Shown: positions 36,606 through 45,213, counted from the first letter of the stretch. The stretch is DNA of 64,000 bases from Streptomyces sp. TLI_105 (GCF_900105415.1 NZ_FNSM01000001.1:8192001-8256000), one strand, 5' to 3'. Translations and numbers: made by a program. Notes: generated from the sequence alone by a model not told the origin.

Positions 36606-38936
36606 GTGAAGCCAGCACGAATAGCACGCCGCCGGCGTGCGTTCAGAAACGGCCTGATGGCGCTCGCCTGCGCCACCGCCGTCACCGTCTCCGGCCAGAC
36701 CGGCGCCGGCGTCGCCGAGGCCGCGCCGCCGAAGCTGAAGCCCGGCAAGCGCTGTGACGAGCTGTACGGGGTGAAGAACGTCCCCACGGGGGGTGGCCTG
36801 CCCCAGGGGGACGCATCCCGGGCGGTGGACCGCTGGGACACCTACGAGTACACCAACCCAGGCCTCCAGTTCGACGGCCTCAACCCGACCCAGGCCGAAC
36901 TGAACGCGGCGGGCAGCGACTACAAGAAGTACGACCACAGCGACCCGCGCCGCATCTACGCCCGCTTCAACGCGCAGAAGAGGTGGACGAGTTTCAGCGA
37001 CTACCTCTCGAAGGTCTACATCCCGAACCAGGGCTACGACGCCCGGGGCAAGGCGTTCATGGCCAAGGTCGTGCGGGAGATGGGGCTGACCGGCCCGGAC
37101 TGGATCTGCGAGAAGGAGTTCTACTTCACCGACCCCGACACCGGGGAGCGTCACGTGCGACGGCTGGACGCCTTCAACAAGCGCTCCCGGGAGATCGTCG
37201 AGGGCAAGTCCAACGGCAGCCCCGACGCCCGCGAGAAGCCCGCGGACCGCGCCTGGGCCAAGAACCCCGGCTGGCGCTCGTACAAGTACACCTATGTGTT
37301 CGCCGAGAACCAGACCCGCGACGCCAAGAACTTCATGAACGAGTTGAAGGGCCTCGCGGGCAAGGACGAGATCGGCAACGAACGGGTCCGCTCCTACAAC
37401 TACCAGTCCCACCACAAGGGAGTGCCGCCCAAGGGCACCGAGAACGGGCCGTACCGGGCGAACGGCACGACGATGTCACCGGGCAACGGCACCTCCACCG
37501 GTTCCCGTGGCTCCGGCAACCAGGTGATCAGGCAGTCCCCGCCGAACCCGCAGACGCTCAAGGAGCAGCTCGACCGGCTGGGCAAAACGGGTCAGCGGTC
37601 GCTGATGAACCGGGGCCTCGGCGGCATCGACTTCACCACCCTCGACCTGCGGTACATCGGCAAGGCCAAGAGCGGCAAGGGACTGGACTACGCGTTCTCC
37701 GCCAAGTCGGTGGAGGACGAGTACGCCGCCGGGTGGGGCGGCCGGGAGAAGGGCGACCTGATCTCCGACGCGTTCTTCACCTGGCTCGCCCTGGACCCCT
37801 CCACGTTCTGGGTGAACCTCAACCCGGACGAGCCGAACCGCATCATCGACGCCGACTTCGGCAGGACCGACGCGGGCCGGGTGCTGCTGGAGGCGGACCT
37901 GGAGCTGAAGCACGACATCTTCAAGGCCATGGACCCGGAGACGGACGCGGGCCGGAACTTCATGAACGCCCTGCCCAAGCGCAACGGTTTCCCCTGCTGG
38001 GCGGGCTTCCGCTACTGGATCGAACCCGAGACCGCCGTCGTACGCGAGCAGGACGGCGGCATCCACATCCTCGACACCCCGCTGAAGCTGTCCACGGTGC
38101 CGCAGGAGACCCACACGCAGCCGCCCGGCGGAAAGGGCTGCGACCTCACCGAGGCCGAGACCCAGCAGTCCGACCGCGTTCTCGACCGCTACATCACGCC
38201 CCTCGTCGCGGAGAAGGTCAACAACGGCGACTACTACGCCGACCTGCGCCGCGTCTACACCGCACGCGTCGCCGCCGAGTGGGTCCGGCAGAACGCCGCC
38301 GACATGCCCGCCGAGTACCGCAGGATCATCAACAGCAACGACGTGAAGCGCTGGCCGCTGCGCGCCCCGCACCAGAACTGGACCGGCAAGCAGGTCTGGG
38401 ACCGCTACTACAAGGCGTTCACCGAAGGCACGTTCAAGTACAAGTGGTCCAACGGCGAGGACGTCTACGTCTACACCGTGGGCGGAGTCGACTTCTCCAA
38501 GCAGCCCAAGCGGAACATGAACCCGGTGCGCTTCCGCACCGAGCAGCGCTACAAGCCCCGCACCGTCGGCTACGCGGTCGACACCATCGCGGACGACCCG
38601 AACAAGGCGGGCTACCTGATGTTCGGCGGCAACAGCGCCGGACACTCCGAGGCCGGCACCCCCACCCCCACCCCCACGCCGACCGGCACCGGGAAGCCGA
38701 CCCCGAGTCCGACCGGCACGGGGAAGCCGACCCCCGCCCCGACGGATACGGCGCCCACGGCCGGCCACTCCCCGGACGCCACCACCCCGCCGGGCCCGAA
38801 GGATCCGGAGGGCGACCTCGCCGACACCGGCAGCAGCACCCCCGTCGGCCTGATCGGCGGCCTCGCCGCCGCCGCGATCGTCGCGGGCGGCGCGCTCGTC
38901 TGGTGGCTCCGCCGCCGGGCGAACACCGGGAACTGA
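36606..38936 (+). CDS. LAxTG-anchored cell-wall protein with nuclease-like N-terminal motif, 776 aa
   Basis: The GTG at 36606 follows a GGGGGAA ribosome site. The N-terminal signal peptide (about residues 1-40) ends near GVAEAAPPK. The C-terminus carries LADTG (about residue 738), a hydrophobic helix and RRR, a class-E sortase LAxTG sorting signal. A Pro/Thr-rich spacer (about 695-730) would cross the wall. Residues 171-201 (KEFYFTDPDTGE, RRLDAF, IVEGKS) show an acidic residue, then D188-x10-E199-G-K201, resembling the PD-(D/E)XK core. The middle part (LLEADLELKHDIFKAM, YYADLRRVYTARVAAEWVRQ) is a conserved-looking domain I cannot name. Function is unknown. Confidence 0.88.
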   Translation: MKPARIARRRRAFRNGLMALACATAVTVSGQTGAGVAEAAPPKLKPGKRCDELYGVKNVPTGGGLPQGDASRAVDRWDTYEYTNPGLQFDGLNPTQAELNAAGSDYKKYDHSDPRRIYARFNAQKRWTSFSDYLSKVYIPNQGYDARGKAFMAKVVREMGLTGPDWICEKEFYFTDPDTGERHVRRLDAFNKRSREIVEGKSNGSPDAREKPADRAWAKNPGWRSYKYTYVFAENQTRDAKNFMNELKGLAGKDEIGNERVRSYNYQSHHKGVPPKGTENGPYRANGTTMSPGNGTSTGSRGSGNQVIRQSPPNPQTLKEQLDRLGKTGQRSLMNRGLGGIDFTTLDLRYIGKAKSGKGLDYAFSAKSVEDEYAAGWGGREKGDLISDAFFTWLALDPSTFWVNLNPDEPNRIIDADFGRTDAGRVLLEADLELKHDIFKAMDPETDAGRNFMNALPKRNGFPCWAGFRYWIEPETAVVREQDGGIHILDTPLKLSTVPQETHTQPPGGKGCDLTEAETQQSDRVLDRYITPLVAEKVNNGDYYADLRRVYTARVAAEWVRQNAADMPAEYRRIINSNDVKRWPLRAPHQNWTGKQVWDRYYKAFTEGTFKYKWSNGEDVYVYTVGGVDFSKQPKRNMNPVRFRTEQRYKPRTVGYAVDTIADDPNKAGYLMFGGNSAGHSEAGTPTPTPTPTGTGKPTPSPTGTGKPTPAPTDTAPTAGHSPDATTPPGPKDPEGDLADTGSSTPVGLIGGLAAAAIVAGGALVWWLRRRANTGN

Positions 38937-38962
38937 CCGGCGCGGCAGCGCCGTAGCACAGG

Positions 38963-38996
38963 AGCGGGCCCTTCCCGTACGCGGGAAGGGCCCGCT
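38963..38996. terminator. Hairpin terminator after the LAxTG protein gene
   Basis: Fifteen-base perfect arms (38963-38977 and 38982-38996, AGCGGGCCCTTCCCG and its complement) close a TACG loop just after the stop at 38936. Part of the 3' arm is repeated at about 39000-39015. Confidence 0.8.
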
Positions 38997-39046
38997 CGTA
39001 CGCGGGAAGGTCCCCTCCGCGCGCCCCGGACGGCCGGCCGCTCGGC

Positions 39047-39203
39047 TCACGCCGTGGCGGCCCGCTTCCGCGCGGCGACCAGCTGCGCCTCCGTCCTGTC
39101 CGGGAGCGTGTCCAGGTCGATGAAGGCGTGGTACGCGCCGACGGCGTCCGCGTCGCCGAAGCCCGCGCCGCGCAGGATCCCGAGGATCGCCTCGTCCACC
39201 TCG
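39047..39203 (-). pseudogene. Fragment resembling a TetR C-terminal domain
   Basis: About 50 codons (EVDEAILGILRGAGF to LVAARKRAATA) end at a stop at 39047. The helix content and the GFGDADAVGAYHAFID pattern look like the C-terminal helices of a TetR-type regulator. No N-terminal HTH is present upstream, where the sequence changes to unrelated fragments on the other strand, so this is a remnant. The assignment is tentative. Confidence 0.35.
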
Positions 39204-39207
39204 ATCT

Positions 39208-39480
39208 CCCGGGGTCGGCGCCGTCGACGAGTACTTCCCCTGCGTGGCCGTCGTGCTGCCGGGACGGCACGCCGAGGGCTTCGCGGCCTACGGCAGGGAA
39301 CGGCTCGGCGGCCGGCCCGACGACATCCTGAGGCACCGCTACCTGCGCGACCGGGGCGTGCCCCCGCTACGTCGCCGTGCCCGACCTCACCGGGCACGAG
39401 GACCGCGGCTCGATCTCCGGGAACGCCTTCCGCGGCCCCGCCGCCCGGTCTGCTTCCTGCCGAAGGACGCGTCCCGCCGG
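39208..39480 (+). pseudogene. Broken fragment, possibly glycosyltransferase-like
   Basis: Two stretches in different frames read AVVLPGRHAEGFAAYGRERL and, after a shift near 39360, YVAVPDLTGHEDRGSISGNAFRG. The latter resembles the C-terminal end of some Streptomyces glycosyltransferase-like proteins. At least two frame changes and no start codon or ribosome site are visible. Identity is uncertain, but decay is clear. Confidence 0.35.
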
Positions 39481-39599
39481 AAGACGCGCAGGCCCAGGAG
39501 AGCCGGACCCTCACCGATCTGACCGTGCTGCCGTTCTTCAAGCACGGCGTCGCGCAGTGCGCCGACCGGGCCCCCGGCCCGGGCCCGGAGCGCCGGCTG

Positions 39600-40157
39600 C
39601 TCCTCTCGCCGAGGTGGCACGGCAGGCCCGTACAGCGGGCGCGGACCTCGTGCTCGGCGCCGAGGTCACCGGCGTCGCGATCACGGCGGGCACGGACCCG
39701 TCCCGCGCCCGGGTGACCTGCCGCAGGGGCGGGCGGACCCGCACGGCCGAGGCCCGGCACTGCGTGAGCAGCATCCCCGTACCCGTGCTCAGGAGCATCG
39801 GCCGGACCGGATCCTCCACGGCGTTCGAATCCACCCTCCGGGTCGTCGAGTTCGAGAAGACCTGCACGGTGGGCCGACGGGCCGAGCGGCGCTTCTGGGA
39901 GGACGACAGCACCTGCGCCTACGGAGGCATCAGCGGGACCTCCCACGCCCTCACCCGGATCTGGTACCCGCCCACCGGCCACTTCTCCGGCCGCGGCACC
40001 CTGACCGGCGCCTACGACTTCGCCGGGGTCACCGAACGCTTCGGCGCCCTCCCCACCGGCGAACGGCTCGCCGCGGCCCGCGCGGGCGCCGCCGAACTCC
40101 ACACGGGAGGTGATCACGGTCCCGGACTCCGTCGCCCTCACCCAGGGCCTGGCCTGA
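39600..40157 (+). pseudogene. Flavin amine oxidase remnant
   Basis: One frame reads ARTAGADLVLGAEVTGVAI, then CVSSIPVPVLRSIG, ERRFWEDDSTCAYGGISGTSH and LTRIWYPPTGHFSGRGTLTGAY. This is the substrate-domain and late core of a flavin monoamine/L-amino-acid oxidase. The N-terminal FAD Rossmann motif and the C-terminal FAD-binding end are missing, and the frame breaks near 40110 before EVITVPDSVALTQGLA and a stop. It is a 5' and 3' truncated remnant next to other fragments. Confidence 0.65.
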
Positions 40158-40214
40158 GACCCGGAGACCCGGCCGGCACACCCGGCCGGGTCCCACCGCG
40201 CGGGCGGGGAGGGC

Positions 40215-41618
40215 TCAGTAGCGGAGGAGCCCCGCGTCGATCCGCTCCCACGAGGCCCGCAGCTCGGCCAGCCGTGCCTGCTCGAACGGCGCCCGGTCCG
40301 CCTGCTCGCGGGAGTCCTCGGACAGGTGGAAGAGCTGGTCCCGGCCGGACTTGCCCCGGTAGTACTTCCAGTCGCCCCGGCGCAGCGCCCGCTCGCCCCG
40401 CACCCGCCAGAACAGGTCCCGCTCCGGCACCTCGGCGCCGCGCAGCAGGTGCCCGGCGAGGCTGGTGCCGTCGAGGGGGTACGCCGGGTGGGGGCGGGCG
40501 CCGGCCAGGTCCAGCAGGGTCGCCGTCCAGTCGGGCGTGAACACCGGCAGGTCGCTGACCTGTCCGCCGTCGATCCGGGCGGGCCAGCGCAGGATCGAGG
40601 GGACGCGGATGCCGCCCTCCTGGAGCGAGGCCTTGTTCCCGGACAGCGGCCAGTTGTAGGAGAAGCGCTCGCCGCCGTTGTCGCTGGCGAAGAAGACGAG
40701 GGTGTCCTGCTCCTGGCCGGACCGCTTCAGCGCAGCGAGGACCTGTCCGATCGAACGGTCGAGGTCCTCGACCATCTCCTTGTACTTCTCGACGGAGCCG
40801 CCGTCCTGGTGCCAGAGGGCGGAGCGGTCGCCGGCCTTGATCCGGCGGACGATCTCGGCGCTCGCCTCCGTGTCTCCGTCGGCGATCCAGGGCCAGTGCG
40901 GGGTGGTGAAGTTCAGGTTGAGCAGCCAGGGCTTCTCGTGGTCGCGGCCGACGTACTCGCTCGCCCGCTCGGTGAGGATGCGGGTGTAGTACCGCAGGTC
41001 CTTGTACTCGGCGTCGCCCTCGTAGAGGTCGTACTCGCCGCCGAGACCGAGCTTCGAGTAGTACTCCAGGGCCCCGCCGAAGTTGCCGAAGAACTCGTCC
41101 CAGCCGGAGCGGGTGGGGGAGTAGTCGGGGAGGTAGCCGCAGTGCCACTTGCCGATGAGGGCGGTCGCGTAGCCGGAGTCACGGAGCAGCGAGGCGAGCG
41201 TGGGGTGGGTGGGCTCCAGACCGACGGACCTGTCGGCGATCGGCTCGGCGAGCCCGCCCTTCGTACGACCCGGGTAGCGGCCGGTGTAGAGGCTGAAGCG
41301 GGTGGGGGAGCAGGTCGCGGAGCCGGAGTAGGCGTCGGTGAAGCGGACGCCCTGGCGGGCGAGGCGGTCCAGGTGGGGCGTGCGGATGTGCGGGGAGCCG
41401 TACGAGGAGAGGTCGGCCCAGCCGAGGTCGTCGCCCAGGATGAAGAGGATGTTGGGCCGCCGGGAGTGGCGGCGCGGCTGCGCGGCGCGGAAGGGACGCT
41501 CCTGCGGGTCGGGCACGGGGGCCGCCTGGGCGGCGGTCGCGGTGGCGCCGAGGGCGGCCGCGGCGGCGGCACCGGCGGCGACCCCTCCGAGGGCGCGGCG
41601 GGACAGGGGCGTGGACAT
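40215..41618 (-). CDS. Tat-exported sulfatase, 467 aa
   Basis: This type I sulfatase has the C-x-P-x-R signature CSPTR, whose Cys is converted to formylglycine, within SGSATCSPTRFSLYTGRYPG. The metal site starts with ILGDDLGWADLSSYG and continues with FFASDNGG. The N-terminal SRRALGG followed by an Ala-rich hydrophobic stretch fits a Tat signal, the usual route for sulfatases modified in the cytoplasm. The ATG at 41618 gives MSTPLSRRALGG. It would hydrolyse organic sulfate esters outside the cell, substrate unknown. A formylglycine-generating enzyme gene is not in this window. Confidence 0.92.
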   Translation of the reverse strand: MSTPLSRRALGGVAAGAAAAAALGATATAAQAAPVPDPQERPFRAAQPRRHSRRPNILFILGDDLGWADLSSYGSPHIRTPHLDRLARQGVRFTDAYSGSATCSPTRFSLYTGRYPGRTKGGLAEPIADRSVGLEPTHPTLASLLRDSGYATALIGKWHCGYLPDYSPTRSGWDEFFGNFGGALEYYSKLGLGGEYDLYEGDAEYKDLRYYTRILTERASEYVGRDHEKPWLLNLNFTTPHWPWIADGDTEASAEIVRRIKAGDRSALWHQDGGSVEKYKEMVEDLDRSIGQVLAALKRSGQEQDTLVFFASDNGGERFSYNWPLSGNKASLQEGGIRVPSILRWPARIDGGQVSDLPVFTPDWTATLLDLAGARPHPAYPLDGTSLAGHLLRGAEVPERDLFWRVRGERALRRGDWKYYRGKSGRDQLFHLSEDSREQADRAPFEQARLAELRASWERIDAGLLRY

Positions 41619-41771
41619 ACGGGGTCTCCAGAAGGGCGTGCGGACGTGCGGGCATGCCTCCGGGGCCCGGTGGGCGGGGGACGGCGCCGCGGGCGGGGCG
41701 GGCGGAGGAGTGGTGGGGGTACGGCCGGGTGAGCGGAAGGGGCCGTCAGGCGCAGCGACAGACCGCGCTCG

Positions 41772-41796
41772 CGACACGGACGAGGTCCACGTGTCG
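41772..41796. promoter_or_regulatory. Inverted repeat upstream of the sulfatase gene
   Basis: CGACACG and CGTGTCG arms are separated by 11 bases, about 155 bases before the sulfatase start, in the 330-bp gap between the GH15 stop and the sulfatase ATG. No gene is seen in the rest of the gap. It is a possible operator, with position as the only support. Confidence 0.35.
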
Positions 41797-41950
41797 GCGC
41801 TGGACGAGGGTGACCGAGGGGTCACGCGGGGGCTGCATGGGGCAGGAGTCTCGTCGGGCCGGCCGGGGGCGTCAACGGTGTACAGGCAGGTTGACGCGCG
41901 TAGTTCGCATGATCGAAACGGTTCGTACGTGGTCGCGCCGGTCCTCGGCG

Positions 41951-43768
41951 TCAGCCGTCCAGCGCCTCGTCGAGGGTCAGCGCGGCGGTGATCAGCGCGA
42001 GGTGGGTGAAGGCCTGCGGGAAGTTGCCGAGTTGTTCGCCGGTCGGACCGATCTCCTCGGCGAACAGCCCGACGTGGTTGGCGTAGGTGAGCATCTTGTC
42101 GAAGGCGTACCGGGCCTTCTCGAGCCGACCGGCCCGGGCGAGCGCGTCCACGTACAGGAAGCTGCACAGCGAGAAGGTGCCCTCGGAGCCGCGCAGACCG
42201 TCGGGGGAGGCGGCCGGGTCGTAGCGGTAGACCAGGCTGTCGGAGACCAGTTCACGGTCCATCGCGTCCAGGGTGGACAGCCAGCGCGGGTCGCGCGGCG
42301 CGATGAACCGGGTGATCGGCATCATCAGCAGCGAGGCGTCCAGGACCTCGCTGCCGTAGTGCTGCACGAAGGCCTGCCGCTCGACGGACCAGCCGCGCTC
42401 CATCACCTGGTGCAGCACCGCGTCCCGGGCGGCCGTCCAGCGCGGCAGGTCGGCGGGGCGGCCGAACTCGTGGGCCATCCGCACCGCGCGGTCGAAGGCG
42501 ACCCAGCACATCAGCCGGCTGTACGTGAAGTCCTGGCGGCCGCCGCGGGTCTCCCAGATCCCCTCGTCCGGGCGGTCCCAGTGCTCGCACAGCCAGTCCA
42601 CCGTGGCGGCGAAGCGCTGCCAGCCGTCGTAGCCGGCCAGCTGCGCCAGGTCGCGGGCCTGCGCGTAGGCATGGACGGCCTCGCCGTAGATGTCCAGCTG
42701 GAGCTGGTCGGCGGCGCCGTTGCCGGCCCGGACCGGGGCCGAGCCGCGCCAGCCCTCCAGATGGTCCAGCACCTCCTCCCCCAGCTCCGGGTCGCCGTCC
42801 ACCCGGTACATGATCTGCAGCGGCTCGCCGCTGACCGTGCCACCGGCCTGCAGCCGGGCGCCCAGCCAGCGGCGGAAGGCGTCCGCCTCCTCGGTGAAGC
42901 CCAGGTCGACCATCGCGCGCACGGACAGCGAGGCGTCCCGGATCCAGGTGTAGCGGTAGTCCCAGTTGCGTTCGCCGCCGACCTGTTCGGGCAGCCCCAT
43001 GGTGGCGGCGGCCACCGGCGCGCCGGACGGGGCGTACGTGAGCAGCTTCAGCGTGATCGCCGAGCGGTTGACCTGCTCTTGCCAGCGGCCGCGGTAGCGG
43101 CAGCGGCCGATCCAGTCGTGCCAGAAGAAGCGGACCCCGTCGAAAGCGGCCCGCAGGCTCGCTTCGTCGGCCGGCTCGGGAGGCCCGGCGCCGGGGGCGT
43201 CCAGGGTGAGCACGGCGGCGGCGCGCTGACCGGCGGTCAGCTCCACCTCGGCGCGGACGTCCCGGCCGTCACGCTCCAGCGCGATGGCGCCGAGCACCTG
43301 GAGGTGGGCGACGGCCGTGGCTCCGGCGAAACGGGCGATGGCGCCGTCGAGGACCAGCTCGTGCGTCTCCCGGCCGTAGTCGAAGCGCGGCCGGCACTCG
43401 ACCGTGAAGCGGACGGTGCCGCGGACCACCCGCAGCACCCGGACCAGGGTGTGCCGGTCGGCGGGCACGGTCGGGTCCGCGAGCAGCGGCATGAAGTCCG
43501 CCACCTCGCCGACCCCGTCGGGAGTGAGGAAGCGGGTGAGCAGCACCGCGCTGTCGGCCAGGTACAGCTGACGCACCGTCGTGCCGGGTGCCTCCACGGT
43601 GATCGAGAAGTGGCCGCCGCGCTCGTGGTCGAGGAGCCGGCCGAAGACGCTCGGGGAGTCGAAGCGGGGCGAGCAGAACCAGTCCACGACACCCTCGGCG
43701 GACACCAGCGCGCACGTCTGCAGGTCTCCGACGAGACCGTGGTCGGCGATCGGCGGGTAGCGGTGCAT
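41951..43768 (-). CDS. GH15 glucoamylase/trehalase-like enzyme, 605 aa
   Basis: A DUF5911/trehalase-like N-terminal beta-sandwich (YPPIADHGLVGDLQTCALVSAEGVVDWFCSPRFDSPSVFGRLLD) precedes an (alpha/alpha)6 barrel. GH15 motifs include GERNWDYRYTWIRDASLSVRAM, EGIWETRGGRQDFTYSRLMCW with a catalytic Glu, and GSEGTFSLCSFLYVDAL with the second Glu. The mycobacterial members of this exact layout hydrolyse trehalose, so trehalose or alpha-glucan hydrolysis in the cytoplasm is likely. The ATG at 43768 (MHRYPPIADHGL) has GAGGA upstream. The gene lacks a signal peptide. Confidence 0.9.
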   Translation of the reverse strand: MHRYPPIADHGLVGDLQTCALVSAEGVVDWFCSPRFDSPSVFGRLLDHERGGHFSITVEAPGTTVRQLYLADSAVLLTRFLTPDGVGEVADFMPLLADPTVPADRHTLVRVLRVVRGTVRFTVECRPRFDYGRETHELVLDGAIARFAGATAVAHLQVLGAIALERDGRDVRAEVELTAGQRAAAVLTLDAPGAGPPEPADEASLRAAFDGVRFFWHDWIGRCRYRGRWQEQVNRSAITLKLLTYAPSGAPVAAATMGLPEQVGGERNWDYRYTWIRDASLSVRAMVDLGFTEEADAFRRWLGARLQAGGTVSGEPLQIMYRVDGDPELGEEVLDHLEGWRGSAPVRAGNGAADQLQLDIYGEAVHAYAQARDLAQLAGYDGWQRFAATVDWLCEHWDRPDEGIWETRGGRQDFTYSRLMCWVAFDRAVRMAHEFGRPADLPRWTAARDAVLHQVMERGWSVERQAFVQHYGSEVLDASLLMMPITRFIAPRDPRWLSTLDAMDRELVSDSLVYRYDPAASPDGLRGSEGTFSLCSFLYVDALARAGRLEKARYAFDKMLTYANHVGLFAEEIGPTGEQLGNFPQAFTHLALITAALTLDEALDG

Positions 43769-43895
43769 CGGCGGCGTCCTCGTGGGTTCGGGGCGACAGG
43801 CGATCCTCCACCCCACCCTCGGGCGGGACGGCCCCCCGGGCCACCGGGGCTGCGCCGAACAAGCGCCGTGGCCGGCGGGGAGGGACGGAGGTGGA

Positions 43896-43947
43896 TATGA
43901 CGACTGTTATAAAGCAGGTGTAGCCTCTGCCTATAACAGTCGTCATA
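43896..43947. promoter_or_regulatory. Paired TetR-type operators before the tautomerase-fold gene
   Basis: A perfect 16-base inverted repeat lies at 43896-43911 and 43932-43947 (TATGACGACTGTTATA and its complement) with a 20-base spacer. Each arm matches 13 of 16 positions of the palindrome TATGACGATCGTCATA found before the nearby TetR gene (45192-45213). The two sites are 36 bp apart and end ten bases before the ATG at 43958, so they overlap its promoter region. Confidence 0.7.
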
Positions 43948-43957
43948 GGAGAGGGCC

Positions 43958-44434
43958 ATGACCGTCATCACCGTGAACGCGCCGAAGGGTCGCTTGGGGC
44001 CGGAGCACCGCCGCGAGCTGGCCGAGACACTGACCGACGCCGTACTCGTGCCCGAGGTCGGGCAGTTCGCCCCCGCCGCGCGGGCGGGCTTCCAGGTGCA
44101 CTTCGTCGAGCGCGAGCCCGACATGATGGCCATCGGCGGCCGACTCCTGACGGACGCGGGACCGGATCCCGACGTGATGGTGATCGACGTGGCGGTCATG
44201 GACGGTGACTGGCGTCAGGAGGTCCGTACCCAGGTCGTCGAGCGCGTTCTGGCCGCGATGGCCGACGCCTGCGGCCTGGCCGAGCCGTCACCGGCGTGGT
44301 GGGTGAACTTCCGCGTGATCGACGAGGGCAGCTGGGGTGCCGGCGGCGGTGTGCTCTCGCTCCTCCCGCTCCTCGACAGCGGCGTGTTCACGGAGGAGAA
44401 GGCCGCGGCCGTCCGCTCCGCCCTCGGGGCGTAG
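43958..44434 (+). CDS. Tautomerase-superfamily-like protein lacking Pro2, 158 aa
   Basis: The chain MTVITVNAPKGRLGPEHRRELAETLTDAVL opens like a long tautomerase (beta strand, then amphipathic helix), and the second half (DVMVIDVAVMDGDWRQEVRTQVVERVLAAMADAC) repeats the module. The catalytic N-terminal Pro is Thr here, so normal 4-OT/MIF chemistry is unlikely. The ATG at 43958 has AGGAGAGG upstream. TetR-type operators overlap its promoter, and the TetR gene is convergent 155 bases downstream. The role could be an evolved non-enzymatic or other function. Confidence 0.75.
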   Translation: MTVITVNAPKGRLGPEHRRELAETLTDAVLVPEVGQFAPAARAGFQVHFVEREPDMMAIGGRLLTDAGPDPDVMVIDVAVMDGDWRQEVRTQVVERVLAAMADACGLAEPSPAWWVNFRVIDEGSWGAGGGVLSLLPLLDSGVFTEEKAAAVRSALGA

Positions 44435-44480
44435 GGCGGGCCGGGGCGAGCGGGGCCGGGTCAGCTCGGGTCAGTCCGGC

Positions 44481-44539
44481 TCGGGTCGGGTCGGTCCGGA
44501 TCGGGTCGGGTCGGTCCGGGTCGGGTCGGTCCGGGTCGG
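44481..44539. repeat. Tandem 20-bp repeats in the convergent gap
   Basis: TCGGGTCGGGTCGGTCCGG occurs as two full 20-bp copies (44481-44500, 44501-44520, one mismatch) plus a partial third. It lies between the converging tautomerase-like and TetR genes and is built of GGTCG units, so it is likely a slippage-prone spacer. Confidence 0.75.
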
Positions 44540-44588
44540 CGGGAAGAGCCGGGAAGGAAGGGCCCGCTCGGCCTCCGCTCGCCCCCGC

Positions 44589-45173
44589 TCAGTCCCCGAT
44601 CGCGTCGGCGATCAGTGCCCGGAGCTGTGCGGCCGTGCGGTCCAGGGGGTCGGTGCTGCGCTTGGCGCGACACATGGCCACCGTGCCCTCCACGGCGGCG
44701 ACGACGAGCGTGGCGATCTGCGCGGCCCGCTCGGCGTCGGCGCCGTGTGCCCGCAGGGAGTCCGCGAGCAGGCCCTCCCACAGCTCGAAGACCTCCGCCG
44801 CGGCGGCCAGGGCGGGCGGGACTTCGTCCGTGGGCGGTTCCTCGATGGCGACGGCCAGGACGGGGCAGCCCGCGTGGAAGTCGGTGTCCACGACGATCTT
44901 CCGCCACAGGGCGAGGAAGGCGTCGAGGCCCGCGGCCGGGCCCGTTTCCAACTCCATGCGCAGGCTGCGGGCCACCCGGTCGCCCGTGTGGCGGACGGCC
45001 TCCGAGGCCAGCTGCTGCTTGCCCTCGGGGAAGTAGTGATACGTGGAACCGAGCGGCGCCTTGGCGTGCTTGGCCATCTCGCGGATGCTCGTGGCGCTCA
45101 GGCCGCGCCGGCCGATCATGTCCGCCGCGCCCACCACGATCCGCTCGCGGGACGGCGTGCTGCTCTGGGGCAC
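44589..45173 (-). CDS. TetR-family repressor, 194 aa
   Basis: The N-terminal HTH is SRERIVVGAADMIGRRGLSATSIREMAKHAKAPLGSTYHYFPEGKQQLASEAV, a typical TetR motif, followed by a C-terminal ligand domain (LWRKIVVDTDFHAGCPVLAVAIEEPP) of the YxaF/LmrA-like group. I prefer the GTG at 45173 (GGAGA about five bases upstream). An ATG at 45209 is in frame but lies inside the operator palindrome at 45192-45213, so the longer form is less likely. Identical half-sites before the tautomerase-fold gene point to that gene as the second target. Confidence 0.9.
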   Translation of the reverse strand: MPQSSTPSRERIVVGAADMIGRRGLSATSIREMAKHAKAPLGSTYHYFPEGKQQLASEAVRHTGDRVARSLRMELETGPAAGLDAFLALWRKIVVDTDFHAGCPVLAVAIEEPPTDEVPPALAAAAEVFELWEGLLADSLRAHGADAERAAQIATLVVAAVEGTVAMCRAKRSTDPLDRTAAQLRALIADAIGD

Positions 45174-45191
45174 CTGTCTCCACACCCTTCC

Positions 45192-45213
45192 GGCTATGAC
45201 GATCGTCATAGCC
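45192..45213. promoter_or_regulatory. TetR autoregulatory operator, perfect 22-bp palindrome
   Basis: GGCTATGACGA and TCGTCATAGCC form a perfect 22-bp palindrome 19 bases before the GTG start of the TetR gene. The core TATGACGATCGTCATA recurs in two degenerate copies before the tautomerase-fold gene. Confidence 0.8.

Noticed and set aside
36983..38956. Second plus-strand open frame of 657 codons within the LAxTG gene
   Set aside because: It is a shifted-frame shadow. The signal peptide, nuclease-like motif and LAxTG signal are in the frame starting at 36606.
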